Source: Hyphomicrobiaceae bacterium (GTDB lineage Bacteria; Pseudomonadota; Alphaproteobacteria; Rhizobiales; Xanthobacteraceae). From it: a DNA stretch of 64,000 nt. Below are positions 47,000 to 56,211 of the stretch, piece by piece. How positions within the stretch are numbered: the stretch's first letter is position 1; every line of letters starts with the position of its first letter. A model generated the notes under the pieces. That model was not told where the DNA came from. It made no database searches and saw only the letters and a list, made by a program, of their open reading frames with translations. The stretch is from assembly GCA_021324465.1 (NCBI GenBank), contig JAJPJB010000084.1:1-64000 (forward strand), in the 5' to 3' direction. The translations under genes and the position numbers were made by a program.

Positions 47000-47122
47000 T
47001 TGCGTCGGCGGCAGAAACGCCGCGCTTACAGGCACAAAAGCAATCATTAAGGATCAGCCGCTAAGTTTTTGGCCTCGGGCATCGTCAGCCTTGGGAGGCA
47101 GTCCTGCCGCCAAGCAGAGGAG

Positions 47123-47764
47123 ATGGCTGGGGTGCGTCGAGTTGTATCAGGCGTTTTCGAGCGGTCGAGGCTCGAGCTGCTGGCCGTCGCTTGGCTGACC
47201 GCCGCGCTTGTCCTCGCTGCCTGCTCCACCTCAGCCAGGCTCGGTGACCTCGGCAAATCGGCCGACGACGGCGCGCCCGCAGGCGCCGATCAGGGCGACG
47301 TCACCAATTCCATTGTCACCCAACCCGCGGAGCCCGGCCCGAGCGGAGAGCCGGTCGCGCCGCTCGCCGCGCCGGGCAAGCTCGGCGACGATCCGAACGA
47401 CGATCTGCAGCTGGGCAAGAAATATTTTCGCAGCAACAACTTCGGCCTGGCGCAACGCAGCTTCCAGAGCGCCGTCGAGAAGCATCCTAATGATGCCGAA
47501 GCATGGGTCGGGCTCGCCGCCTCCTACGATCGCTTGCGCCGCTTTGACCTCGCCGACCGCGCTTATGCGCAAGCCATCCGGCTGATCGGCCGGACCCCGG
47601 AAATCCTCAACGACCAGGGCTTCTCCTTCATGCTGCGCGGCGACTACGCCCGCGCCCACAGGACGCTGCAGGAAGCGCAGGCGAAAGATCCGGGCAATCC
47701 TTATGTCCGAGCCAATCTGCAGCTGTTGGAAGAGGCCTATCGCAGCGGCAAATCGGTACAGTGA
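47123..47764 (+). CDS. tadD: TPR lipoprotein TadD
   Basis: Last gene of the pilus operon. The 213-residue protein has a signal segment ending in a lipobox LAAC (Cys34), an Asp/Pro/Ala-rich linker and about three tetratricopeptide repeats from residue 105 (AWVGLAASYDRLRRFDLADR). TadD is a pilotin-like lipoprotein required for secretin assembly. AGAGGAG lies directly against ATG 47123, so the GTG three codons on (47132) has better spacing and may be the real start. Confidence 0.88.
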   Translation: MAGVRRVVSGVFERSRLELLAVAWLTAALVLAACSTSARLGDLGKSADDGAPAGADQGDVTNSIVTQPAEPGPSGEPVAPLAAPGKLGDDPNDDLQLGKKYFRSNNFGLAQRSFQSAVEKHPNDAEAWVGLAASYDRLRRFDLADRAYAQAIRLIGRTPEILNDQGFSFMLRGDYARAHRTLQEAQAKDPGNPYVRANLQLLEEAYRSGKSVQ

Positions 47765-47821
47765 CCCGGACGCGTCAGTCGGGATCACGCGGCGCAGTGG
47801 CGGCGGCGAAGGGGGCAAGGC

Positions 47822-48814
47822 CTATTCAGAGCGCGTAACGCATTGGGCGCCGGCGGCTTTGAGATTGCCGCACAATTCGTCAGCCTGTCCGGCGCTCAGG
47901 GGGCCGACCTCAACGCGAAAGAACGCGCCTTGATTGGCGACGTCGGCCCGGCGAATGACCGCGTCGCGATCGCCCAGGAGGGACGGGAATCGCGCTTGCA
48001 GGCCGCGAAATGCCATGCGTGCCTCCGCCTCGCTGCGCTGTGCGGCAAGCTGCGCGTAAATCCCGCCGGAGCCCTCGCCCGGCGCGGCAGCCGCCATGGC
48101 GGCGCGTACCGCGGAGCTGTTCGGATCAGCGGGCACGAAGGGGCCGCCAATGCCGGACCGCGGCTTGGCTGAATTGAGCGCGGACAGCGATCCCACCGAG
48201 CGGGTGCGTGACGGGTCGAACGGCGGCTGCGCGGCGCGCGTGCGGGCAGCGGCGGATTTTTTTGCCGCCTGTCTGTCCTGGCCGGGCGGCGTGACCACGC
48301 CCAGCACTTTGGTCGAGGGGGGCAGCTGCAACGTCAGATCGCTGTCAGCGGCGCTCAGCAGGCCGGCGCGGCGACGGCGCTCTTCGGCCGTGAGGCGAAG
48401 CGTGAGCTCATCCATTTCACGCTCGAACTGCTCGGCCGTGATGAGCTTCTGATCGACCTTCTCGGATTCCGCTTCACGCGTATCGAGCCAGGTCGTGATC
48501 AGATCCATGTGCGGATAATTGGCCTGCTGCCAGGCGGCAAAGATCTGCGGATTGGAGCACTGCGCCGATTCCTTGTAGCTCTTCAATTCGCCGCGCAGGC
48601 GTCGTTGCCGGCATTCCTCGATTGCGGCGCGGCTGCGCTCGAGCGGCGCCTGCATCATCGGCGCGGGCGGCGAAGGCGCCGGTGCGGCTGCAGGCGGCGA
48701 AAGGGAAGCCGACACGGGCGGCGGCGGTGGCAGCGAATCCTGCGAATCCTCCAGCGCCTGCGCGCGGCTCACGGCAAGCGCGAGCACCAGCAAGGAAACA
48801 GAAAAACGCATCAT
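47822..48814 (-). CDS. Secreted SPOR-domain-like protein
   Basis: A 330-residue protein with a signal peptide (residues 1-20), a Pro/Ala-rich segment, and a helical charged middle (AAIEECRQRRLRGELKSYKE; TAEERRRRAG). The C-terminal SPOR-like domain from about 250 is marked by GIYAQLAAQRSEAEARMAFR and FFRVEVGPLSAGQADELCGN. SPOR domains bind septal, denuded peptidoglycan. Two C-terminal cysteines may form a disulfide. It begins 22 bases after the autotransporter gene on the same strand, so the two are probably co-transcribed. Confidence 0.78.
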   Translation of the reverse strand: MMRFSVSLLVLALAVSRAQALEDSQDSLPPPPPVSASLSPPAAAPAPSPPAPMMQAPLERSRAAIEECRQRRLRGELKSYKESAQCSNPQIFAAWQQANYPHMDLITTWLDTREAESEKVDQKLITAEQFEREMDELTLRLTAEERRRRAGLLSAADSDLTLQLPPSTKVLGVVTPPGQDRQAAKKSAAARTRAAQPPFDPSRTRSVGSLSALNSAKPRSGIGGPFVPADPNSSAVRAAMAAAAPGEGSGGIYAQLAAQRSEAEARMAFRGLQARFPSLLGDRDAVIRRADVANQGAFFRVEVGPLSAGQADELCGNLKAAGAQCVTRSE

Positions 48815-48836
48815 GACACGACCCGATCGTTCTTGA

Positions 48837-51800
48837 TCACCAGGCGTAGCGGAACGTTCCCGTTCCGGCGAAGCTGTAGGCGTTCTGCCCGACCTCGGCG
48901 TCGAACTTGGCGGACAGCGACACGCCGTTGCGGTATTTCACCTCGGCCAACAGCGAGCCCAGCCCGAGGTTGGGCGGCGGCGTGATGCCGGTCATGGTGA
49001 AACTCTGCGTCGGCAGCGCCACGAATTGCGCGCTGAACGACGTGCTGCTCCACCAATCATGCGCATAGCCGATGCGCGCGCCGAGCCGCACGATCGCATC
49101 ATTCCCGGCCGGCATGAACTTGTCGGCCCACAGGCCGACCTCGGCGCGCTCGTTGGTCTGGGTCTGCGCGTTGTAGGACAGGGCAAGGGTCGAGGAGCCG
49201 CTCTCGGAATAAGACGGCGTGCGCAGCGCGGAAAATTCGCCGGCAATATAGGGCGTGATGCCGGCGTCCGGCGCCCCGAAGCGGTAGCCGCCCTCGACCC
49301 GGCCGGTCACGCCATTGGCGTTGAAGCTCGCCGTGAGGTTGGCGACCGTCGGCGTCGTGATGTTGCGCGTCGTATGCATGGCGTTGAAGGCATAAGCCAG
49401 CGTGCCGGAAATGTAGGCGTCGCCGAAGCGATGCGAGCCATAGACGCCGGCCTGGAACGTGTCGCTGGTGCCGGAGCCCTGGCCGCCGGACAGGCTCCAA
49501 CTGGCGGCGCCGCCGCCGAGCGCAAAGCCGAGCACGGTGTCGGCGCCGATGCGGAAATCGATGCCGGAGGCGATGCCGCCGCCGCCCGTGCTCGCGGTCG
49601 TGCTGCCGCCCGCGGTGCTGTCGCCGGTGATGTGGCTGTAGCCGCCATAGGCCGAGGCCCAGACGCTGTGGCTATAGCCGGTGTTGAGCGAGCGCATCAG
49701 CGCATCGAGCGGCTCGTGCGGCGTCACCGCGTCATAGGCCGCCTTCTCTTCCGGCGTCTGCGGTACCTCCGGCGCAAAGCCGAGCGCCGGCCCATAGCCC
49801 GCGACGCTCCCCGTCGTGCCGCCGCGATTGCCGATATTCGGATTGAGCAGGGTCGTCGCAAACGACGTCTGCATGTCGTTGACGGAGAGCTGGCCGCCGG
49901 AATTCAGCGCGCCGGATGGGGCAAGCGGAGAGAAGGTGGCCTGAACGGCGGTCGGCGTGTATTTGATGGATTCGCTATAGGCGTTGCCCAAGGTCGTCGT
50001 TAGCGTCGATGGCGTTGAAGCAAAGGTCCCGTTCACCTTGCCTGCGGTGAGCAGATTGTACGTCATGCCCACCGTAACCTGAGAGGCGGCGATTTTGAGC
50101 GCTGCGCCAGACAAATTGGCCGTACCGGTCACGGATACGGAGCTGTAATTGCTGCCATTGATGGTGACCAAGTAGACAGACGCCGTCGCGAAGGTGAGAC
50201 TGCCGTTGATCTTCAAACCGTTCGCGCCAGATGCTGTCGCGCCAGGCGCCAAAGTTCCGGCGCCGCTGAAAGTCACGCTCGAGAGCGCGCCGGTCCCGGA
50301 GAGCACGCTTGTCGCGTTCATGGTGAGGAGGCCCGACGAACTGATATCGCCAAGCACGGAAAGCGCGCCGGCATTGACTGTCGTGCCGCCGCTATATGAA
50401 CTGATGCCGGTCAGCGTGAGTGTATTGCCGCCGGTCACCGTCAGAGCGCCGGGCCTACCCGACACGGCGTCTGCGATTGTTCCCTTCAGCGTGAGATCGC
50501 CACCGGTCGTGTCAAACGTGCCACCCGTGCTGCCGAGATAGATCTTGTTGGCGAAGGTCAGTGCGCTCGATGTCCCGAGAACGCTCTTGGTGGCGTTTTG
50601 GAACGCCCCGCCGTTGAGCGTGACGGGGCCCGTGCCGACTGACGCGTTGTTGGTGACTGCTAGCGTCCCGCCGCCGACCATGGTGCCGCCTGAGTAGGTA
50701 TTGCTACCAGACAGCGTCAGCGTTGCGCCTGCAACGGCCAAACCGGTCGTCACGCCCGTGGTGCTGCCGTCGACGATCGCGCCGGAGAACAATCCGCCGT
50801 TGTTGACCGTAAGCACCGCGGTGGCGGGGCCGGGGCTTACATTGGTCGGATCAGAAAGATTGGTGACGGTGCCGCCGCCGGCCAGCGATGCAACGGCCTG
50901 GTTGGTGCTGCCAAGATCAAGGAATGCATTGGCGACGATCGTGGCCGCGCTCTCGGCGCTGAAGGCGTTGGTTGCTGCGCCCTTTAGCGTGCTCCCGGCA
51001 CCAACTGTGGTCGCGCCGCTATAGGTATTTGTGCCTTGCAGTGTGGTGGTCCCGCTCGACAATGTAAGCGCCGTCGTCCCGCCGATATTATTGACCGTGC
51101 CGCCCGTCGAGGTGATGCCGTTCGAGCTGGTTAGTATGCCGTTCTGAATCGTGCCGCCGACAAGGCTCACGGTATTGATGGCCTGAGCGTAGCCGCCCAA
51201 ATCGAGCGTACCGCCGGCGTTGATCGTCGTCGCGCTCGCCGCGCTGAAGGTATTCTTAGCGCCGCCGATGACCGTGCCGCCGTTGATGCTGGTCCCGCCG
51301 CTGTAGGTATTGTTGCCGGTTAGCGTCATGCTGTAGCCGTTGGTGACGGCCAGGCCGGTCAGCACGCCCGCAGCCGGAGTGTTGGCCTGACCATCTTGGA
51401 TCATACCGTCGAAAGTGGATGACCCGCCGGCGCCGGCGATCGTCAGCACCGCGGTAGTGCCGGCCTTGGCATTCAGGGGATTAGTCAGGCTTGTGACGGT
51501 GCCAGCGCCCGTAAGGGCTGCGATCGTCTGGTTCTGGCTGCCGATATCGAGCGTGCTGTTCGCCGATACGACAACGCCGGAATTCGCGCTGAACGCACCT
51601 TGCCCGCCAGCCGCGAGCACGCTTGCCTTGACGCCGTCGCCAACGATTGTAAGTCCCGAATAGGTATTGAGGCCCGATCCGCTCAGCGTAAGCGAGCTGC
51701 CGCTCGTGAGGGTCAGGCCGGTCGTTCCGTGGGCACCATCCGTGATCGCACCTGAAAACGTCGTCGCTCCTTTGCCGTTGATGGTCAGCGCCGTATCTAC

Positions 51801-52349
51801 GTTGGCGTTGTTGGTGACAATGCCCGCACTCGCGCCGGAAAGCGCGCCAATGAAGACATCGTTCCCGTTCAGATCAAGCGTAGCTGTCTTAGTCGTTGCA
51901 GGCGTCCCCACCGTGACGGCGCTGCCATTTCCCAGTGCTGTGGAAGAGCCAGCTATCAATGTGCCGTCAACGATCATTGTGCCGCCGGTGTATGTGTTGT
52001 TACCGGACAGCGTCAGCATGCCGGACGCATCGTCGTAGGTCAGCGCGGTACTATTGGTCTTGCCGTCGGTGATCATGCCGGCAAACGTCGTGATCGCTCC
52101 GGTCCCGCCGACCGTCAGCGTCGCGTTCTGGCTGCCGTTGTTGGTGACTGACGAAATAGTGCTGTCGCTCAGCCCCGGCGACGGAATGTCGGCGCCCGTC
52201 GGTATCGACGGTGACTGGATTGTACCCGGGATACTTACGTCAGCGCCGTTCAGATCGAGTGCGACCGGTGTCTGCGCACGCAGCGGCGAGGCGAGCAAGG
52301 CTGCGCCGATAAAGGTCAAGCACTCGAGCAGCGCGCCGCGCGGGCGCAT
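48837..52349 (-). CDS. Large autotransporter adhesin with PATR-type passenger repeats
   Basis: A type Va autotransporter of 1170 residues. The signal peptide is CLTFIGAALLASPLRAQ, followed by a beta-helix passenger built from passenger-associated repeats around NTYSGGT (at least six copies: NTYTGGT, NTYSGLT, NTYSGGT, NTYSGAT, NTYSGGT, SSYSGGT). The C-terminal beta-barrel starts near residue 885 (SVWASAYGGYSHITGD) and ends with the aromatic residue of FRYAW needed for BAM recognition. It probably displays an adhesive stalk. The start is the ATG at 52349 before the signal peptide; no protease motif was noticed. Confidence 0.92.
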   Translation of the reverse strand: MRPRGALLECLTFIGAALLASPLRAQTPVALDLNGADVSIPGTIQSPSIPTGADIPSPGLSDSTISSVTNNGSQNATLTVGGTGAITTFAGMITDGKTNSTALTYDDASGMLTLSGNNTYTGGTMIVDGTLIAGSSTALGNGSAVTVGTPATTKTATLDLNGNDVFIGALSGASAGIVTNNANVDTALTINGKGATTFSGAITDGAHGTTGLTLTSGSSLTLSGSGLNTYSGLTIVGDGVKASVLAAGGQGAFSANSGVVVSANSTLDIGSQNQTIAALTGAGTVTSLTNPLNAKAGTTAVLTIAGAGGSSTFDGMIQDGQANTPAAGVLTGLAVTNGYSMTLTGNNTYSGGTSINGGTVIGGAKNTFSAASATTINAGGTLDLGGYAQAINTVSLVGGTIQNGILTSSNGITSTGGTVNNIGGTTALTLSSGTTTLQGTNTYSGATTVGAGSTLKGAATNAFSAESAATIVANAFLDLGSTNQAVASLAGGGTVTNLSDPTNVSPGPATAVLTVNNGGLFSGAIVDGSTTGVTTGLAVAGATLTLSGSNTYSGGTMVGGGTLAVTNNASVGTGPVTLNGGAFQNATKSVLGTSSALTFANKIYLGSTGGTFDTTGGDLTLKGTIADAVSGRPGALTVTGGNTLTLTGISSYSGGTTVNAGALSVLGDISSSGLLTMNATSVLSGTGALSSVTFSGAGTLAPGATASGANGLKINGSLTFATASVYLVTINGSNYSSVSVTGTANLSGAALKIAASQVTVGMTYNLLTAGKVNGTFASTPSTLTTTLGNAYSESIKYTPTAVQATFSPLAPSGALNSGGQLSVNDMQTSFATTLLNPNIGNRGGTTGSVAGYGPALGFAPEVPQTPEEKAAYDAVTPHEPLDALMRSLNTGYSHSVWASAYGGYSHITGDSTAGGSTTASTGGGGIASGIDFRIGADTVLGFALGGGAASWSLSGGQGSGTSDTFQAGVYGSHRFGDAYISGTLAYAFNAMHTTRNITTPTVANLTASFNANGVTGRVEGGYRFGAPDAGITPYIAGEFSALRTPSYSESGSSTLALSYNAQTQTNERAEVGLWADKFMPAGNDAIVRLGARIGYAHDWWSSTSFSAQFVALPTQSFTMTGITPPPNLGLGSLLAEVKYRNGVSLSAKFDAEVGQNAYSFAGTGTFRYAW

Positions 52350-53461
52350 CACATTCCTGTTTGTTTGTTCGAATTGATTTGCTTGTCCGGATCGGCGCGA
52401 CGTGTCGTGTGTTTGTTCAAACCGCTGCGCCGTCCCCGCGGGAATCCGCTCCCGCGCCGCACAACGCAGCAAATCATGCCCCCGCGCGGCGACCGACCGC
52501 GCTCTACGCAACGCGACTTTCCGCACGCCCCCAGCCCCCAACAGACGGGATGGTTACCAATAGCTTAACGGAAGTCCGGCCGTCTACTTTTGCGTGTAAC
52601 AGGCGGGTGCAGGCGCACCTTATGGTTAACTCGTTTTTTTGTGTTTTGTCAATCGCTTGTCATGCATCCGCACGACGGAACCGCCGACGCTCTGACAAAA
52701 TCGCTGCCAAGGGTTGCAAATATGTCGGCGGTCCGCCGAAGTGCTTCACACGCTCGGCAGTATTGAAGGCCGCTGCGGGCTTCGGCACGTTGTTACCGTC
52801 CTTGCGCCCGCACTCCTTCGCCAGGGCGTCAAAAGCCTGGGCGAAGCCGTTGAACGACGGCGGCACCGTCACATAGTCCCGCCCGCATCGGCGAGGGACA
52901 ATTTGCCAATGCCGCTCGCGGCGCGCGCAGTTTCTTGAGCGCGTCGTCTTTTAGATCGAATTCGGCAAAGCAGCCGCCCCACACACAGCGCGCGAACGGT
53001 ACTGCAAGTCCGCCTTTCACGTTTACGCTCACAAGATTGCGGGACTTCAGAAGACGCAAGGCGTCGTTCACCGCGCAGGCGTTTGATGCGCAATCGCACC
53101 GCCTGCCGCATTTTACCGGGCGCGCGCCGCGAAAACCACTTTCGGCATTTACCACGTATCGCAGAGCCGTGACCCAGAGCCATGCGATCGCGCACCGCGC
53201 CGCGGGCGACATGACATGCGCCGGCCGGATTTGGTCCTCGCCGAAAGCGGCGGCGCGCGAAGGGGATGCTTTTACTCAAATTCGCCCGTGCCGTTACGCC
53301 ATTGGGCGCCTTTTGCTTGGCGGTTTATCGCTCGCTTGCGCGCAATCTGGCGCAATTGGCGGCGGATTATGTAACGGAAAATCCATTGAATCGTGGCGTT
53401 GTTGACCAGCCGCAGCAGCTGAAACGGCGAGGCTGCGCAGGGCAGGTCGGGCCGGTTTCGC
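52350..53461. other. Long gap with a decayed gene and no intact one
   Basis: About 1.1 kb. It holds the ialB-like remnant (52660 to about 53110) and a doubtful micro-ORF at 53272-53463. Between 52555 and 52665 the DNA is T-rich and is the likely promoter region for the autotransporter on the minus strand. Other frames appear to be shadows. Confidence 0.5.
52660..53110 (-). pseudogene. Frameshifted remnant of an IalB-family gene
   Basis: On the minus strand three frames in succession give IalB-like pieces: GGLAVPFARCVWGGCFAEFD and KDDALKKLRA in one frame, then ASGIGKLSLADAGG in a second, then VTVPPSFNGFAQAFDALAKE in a third. IalB-family periplasmic proteins end with just such blocks (PFxxC-x-x-x-GC; VPxSxxGFxxAFDAL). 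Two frameshifts, near 52930 and 52880, break the frame; the 5' part is not recognisable. It is either a true pseudogene or affected by sequence errors. The 5' boundary is approximate. Confidence 0.6.
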
Positions 53462-53463
53462 AT
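53272..53463 (-). CDS. Doubtful 63-residue Arg-rich ORF
   Basis: A minus-strand frame from ATG 53463 with a plausible amphipathic composition (LLRLVNNATIQWIFRYIIRR; RQIARKRAINR). Codon third positions are about 70 percent G or C by rough count, somewhat better than the overlapping plus-strand frame. Its start codon overlaps the divergent gene's ATG as CATG. There is no clear ribosome site and no recognised family. Confidence 0.28.
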   Translation of the reverse strand: MRNRPDLPCAASPFQLLRLVNNATIQWIFRYIIRRQLRQIARKRAINRQAKGAQWRNGTGEFE

Positions 53464-53830
53464 GACGGCGCGCAGAACAGCACAGCGTAATGCCTTACGG
53501 CCGAAGCAATGGGTCATTCTGGCCGCTTGCGGCGCCTCGCTGGTCGTGATCATCGCGCTCGCCGGCCTTAATCACCGGCCAAGCTGGCAGCTCAAGCCCG
53601 GGACCGAGGCGGAAGAATTGGATACGGCGTTCCGGCAATCGCGAATTGGAACGGTGGTGTTGGGAGGGCGGGGACAATGCCGCCGCTACCGCTACGACAA
53701 TGAGACGAGCGCAACCATTCCTGAAGGCGGCTACTGCGATCAGACGGTCCGACTCGACGACGAGGCGAACCAATCCGCTACCGCGACGCGCCGGCTCGAT
53801 GCGTTGAGCAAATCCTTTTTGGGCCGCTAG
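53462..53830 (+). CDS. Hypothetical single-pass membrane protein
   Basis: A 122-residue protein with one membrane helix (about residues 18-37, WVILAACGASLVVIIALAGL) and a positively charged N-terminus, so the rest is probably periplasmic. The C-terminal part contains GGRGQCRRYRYDNETSA and a second Cys in GGYCDQ, which could form a disulfide. The spacing Cys-x-RYRYDN resembles small hypothetical proteins of Hyphomicrobiales, but no family name is known to me. It precedes the RNase D gene by 130 bases. Confidence 0.65.
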   Translation: MTARRTAQRNALRPKQWVILAACGASLVVIIALAGLNHRPSWQLKPGTEAEELDTAFRQSRIGTVVLGGRGQCRRYRYDNETSATIPEGGYCDQTVRLDDEANQSATATRRLDALSKSFLGR

Positions 53831-53959
53831 CCGCCGGCCCACGCTTTGGCGCCGCGCTTCTGCCACCACCGGTTGCAGACCCGGGCTTTTCAGCCGAATT
53901 TATCAGCCGTTGAGGGTCAGGCTTTAGACTGCGCACGAATTCCTCTATAGCCAAACGCC

Positions 53960-54580
53960 ATGACCATCCGCCTGCATCGCGGCGATCTGCCGGATATTTC
54001 GCGCTACAGCGGCGCCATCGCAATCGACACCGAGACCATGGGGCTTGACCTCAATCGCGACCGGCTTTGCCTCGTGCAATTGTCGCCCGGCGACGGCACC
54101 GCGGACGTGGTGCAGATCGCCCCGCATGCCGGACCGGATTCGGCCCCGAACCTCAAGCGGCTCTTGGCCGATGCAAAGCGTTTGAAGATTTTTCATTTCG
54201 CGCGGTTCGATCTCGCGATGCTGTGCAAGACCTTCGGTGTCATGCCGGAGCCGGTGTTCTGCACCAAAATCGCCTCGCGGCTGGCGCGGACCTATACCGA
54301 CAAGCACGGGCTGAAGGACCTGGTGCGCGAGATTTTGGGGCATGATCTTTCAAAGCAGCAGCAATCGTCGGATTGGGGCGCCCCCACGCTGAGTGAAGCG
54401 CAGGTCGCTTATGCGGCATCCGACGTTACGCATCTGCACGCGCTCAAGGACAGGCTCGCCGCCATGCTGGCCCGCGAGGGCCGGGAACACTTGGCGGCGG
54501 CCTGTTTCCGTTTCCTGCCCGAACGGGTGCGGCTCGATCTTGCCGGTTTCGCCGCCGAGGACATTTTTGCCCATTCCTGA
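53960..54580 (+). CDS. rnd: Ribonuclease D-type 3'-5' exonuclease
   Basis: A 206-residue DEDDy exonuclease trimming tRNA or other RNA 3' ends. The three Exo motifs are visible: IAIDTETMGLDL (Asp/Glu, residues about 20-31), FHFARFDLAML (Asp) and YAASDVTHLHAL (Tyr and Asp). It lacks the HRDC domains of E. coli RNase D (about 375 residues) and so belongs to the short form common in alphaproteobacteria. It sits just upstream of lptC on the same strand, a conserved neighbourhood in this group. Confidence 0.9.
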   Translation: MTIRLHRGDLPDISRYSGAIAIDTETMGLDLNRDRLCLVQLSPGDGTADVVQIAPHAGPDSAPNLKRLLADAKRLKIFHFARFDLAMLCKTFGVMPEPVFCTKIASRLARTYTDKHGLKDLVREILGHDLSKQQQSSDWGAPTLSEAQVAYAASDVTHLHALKDRLAAMLAREGREHLAAACFRFLPERVRLDLAGFAAEDIFAHS

Positions 54581-54715
54581 GCCCTGCCGGGCTTTTTGGG
54601 CCCACAAGGCCGGCCCTTTCGGCGACATATTCGGCCGGCAAATTTGGCGAGACAAAACCGCACGAAGCGTGGTCTAAAGCTTGCGAGTCGGGGCGATGTT
54701 CGAGGGGGTCACGGC

Positions 54716-55420
54716 TTGGCTATCGCCTATCCGGAGAATGCCGCAAAAGCCAAGGGACTGCCGGCGAATTCCCGGGGCAATTTCGAACGAACCTACCGGG
54801 CCGCGCTGCGGCACAGTCGGCGCGTGCGTCTGTTGCGCATCAGCGTGCCGGTCGGCATCGCAGCGCTGCTCTTGAGCGTCGCGGCGATGAATTACATCCC
54901 GCCGATCGGCGGGTTCCGCCTGCCGGGCGAGCTCGGCAACCTCGTCATTCACGGCACCAGGATCACCATGCAGCAGCCGCATCTGACCGGCTTTACCGCG
55001 GATTCGCGCGCCTACGAATTTTCCGCCGACGCCGCAGCGCAGGACTTGACCAAGCCTGATCTGGTCGAGCTGCAGCAACTGCATGCGAAGATGGAAATGC
55101 AGGACAAGAGCATGGTGGAAATGACGGCGGTCGGCGGCATCTATAACGTGAAAACCGAGATCCTCACGCTCAACGACGATATCGATCTGCAATCCTCGAG
55201 CGGCTACGCCGGCCGCCTCAGTGAAGCCGTGATCAATGTGCGCAAGGGCACGGTGGTGTCGGACAAGCCGGTCTTTGTAAAAATGCTCAATGGCACGCTC
55301 ACCGCGCAGCGGCTCGATATCGCGGAAAACGGCAGCGTGCTGCGCTTCGGCGGCGTATCCATGACGCTGCAGCCGGGCAAGGACAAAGAGAACGATACAG
55401 CGAAGGCTGGCGAGCAATGA
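54716..55420 (+). CDS. lptC: LPS export ABC transporter periplasmic protein LptC
   Basis: LptC passes LPS from LptB2FG to LptA. The 234-residue protein has a short cytoplasmic N-terminus, one membrane helix (about residues 44-62, ISVPVGIAALLLSVAAMNYI) and a periplasmic beta-jellyroll with KMEMQDKSMVEMTAVGGIYN. The start is set at TTG 54716, which follows a GAGGGGG ribosome site; the ATG at 54596 would add 40 residues without similarity. Its last bases overlap lptA (ATGA), making translation coupled. Confidence 0.9.
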   Translation: MAIAYPENAAKAKGLPANSRGNFERTYRAALRHSRRVRLLRISVPVGIAALLLSVAAMNYIPPIGGFRLPGELGNLVIHGTRITMQQPHLTGFTADSRAYEFSADAAAQDLTKPDLVELQQLHAKMEMQDKSMVEMTAVGGIYNVKTEILTLNDDIDLQSSSGYAGRLSEAVINVRKGTVVSDKPVFVKMLNGTLTAQRLDIAENGSVLRFGGVSMTLQPGKDKENDTAKAGEQ

Positions 55421-56106
55421 TCCGGCAGATGCGCCGCTCGACATTATTGCCTATGACTCTGGCGATCGCGCTCATCGCGGCCGCAGCGCCAGTCTCCGCG
55501 CAGCCGAATTCCGCGGCGCCCGGGCCGTTCCAGGGCCTGACCTCCGACCAGAAAAAGGATCAACCGGTCCAGATCGAGGCGGCCACGCTCGAGGTGCGCG
55601 ACAAGAACAAGACCGCGACATTTTCCGGCAATGTGCAGGTGGTGCAGGGCGACACGACGATGAAATGCCAGCGTCTCGTGGTCTTTTATGGCCAGGAAAT
55701 CGGCATCGCCGCGGACGGCAACCCGGCCGCGACGAAGGTCACGACCTCCAAATCCACGCCGGGCATGCCCCAAGGCGCGCAAAATATTCGCCGCATCGAG
55801 GCACAAGGCGGCGTTACCGTGATCACCAAAGACCAGAACGCCAGAGGCGATCTCGGAGTCTATGACCTGACAACCAAGACCATTACTTTGACCGGCAATG
55901 TGACCATCAGCCAGGGTCAGAATGTCATTCACGGCGAGCGGGTCGTGGTCGATACCACGACGGGCAACGCGCGCGTCGAATCGAGCTCCACCCCTGGCGT
56001 CGCTGCGGGCTCCGGCCCGCCCCGTGTCCGGGCGCTGATCCAACCGAACAAGGGTCAAAATGGCGGCTCCAATGTCATGACCTTCGGACCAGGCCACACG
56101 AATTGA
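55417..56106 (+). CDS. lptA: LPS transport periplasmic protein LptA
   Basis: Forms the periplasmic bridge carrying LPS to the LptDE complex. The 229-residue protein has a signal peptide (cleavage near PVSAQPN) and the OstA jellyroll: QPVQIEAATLEVRDKNKTAT, FSGNVQVVQGDTTMKCQRLV and the repeat-like ITLTGNVTISQGQNVIHGER. Length and order of elements are usual for alphaproteobacterial LptA. lptB follows about 105 bases later. Confidence 0.94.
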   Translation: MIRQMRRSTLLPMTLAIALIAAAAPVSAQPNSAAPGPFQGLTSDQKKDQPVQIEAATLEVRDKNKTATFSGNVQVVQGDTTMKCQRLVVFYGQEIGIAADGNPAATKVTTSKSTPGMPQGAQNIRRIEAQGGVTVITKDQNARGDLGVYDLTTKTITLTGNVTISQGQNVIHGERVVVDTTTGNARVESSSTPGVAAGSGPPRVRALIQPNKGQNGGSNVMTFGPGHTN

Positions 56107-56211
56107 CCAGCCCCTTGGCCGCGCCCGGACCAATGAGAGGCGGAAAATCGGGTAAAATCCGCTGTATAACCGTATAATGGGCGACCCGAAGGCGAGCTCT
56201 TCGAAACCGGC

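Noticed and set aside
48509-48985. Plus-strand Arg-rich ORF of 158 codons at the SPOR/autotransporter junction
   Set aside because: Antisense of two well-supported minus-strand genes; composition is typical of a shadow frame.
50194-52377. Chain of plus-strand ORFs rich in Val, Pro and Ser opposite the autotransporter
   Set aside because: They are the regular antisense of the Gly/Thr/Asn-rich repeats; none has a start with a ribosome site or a recognisable domain.
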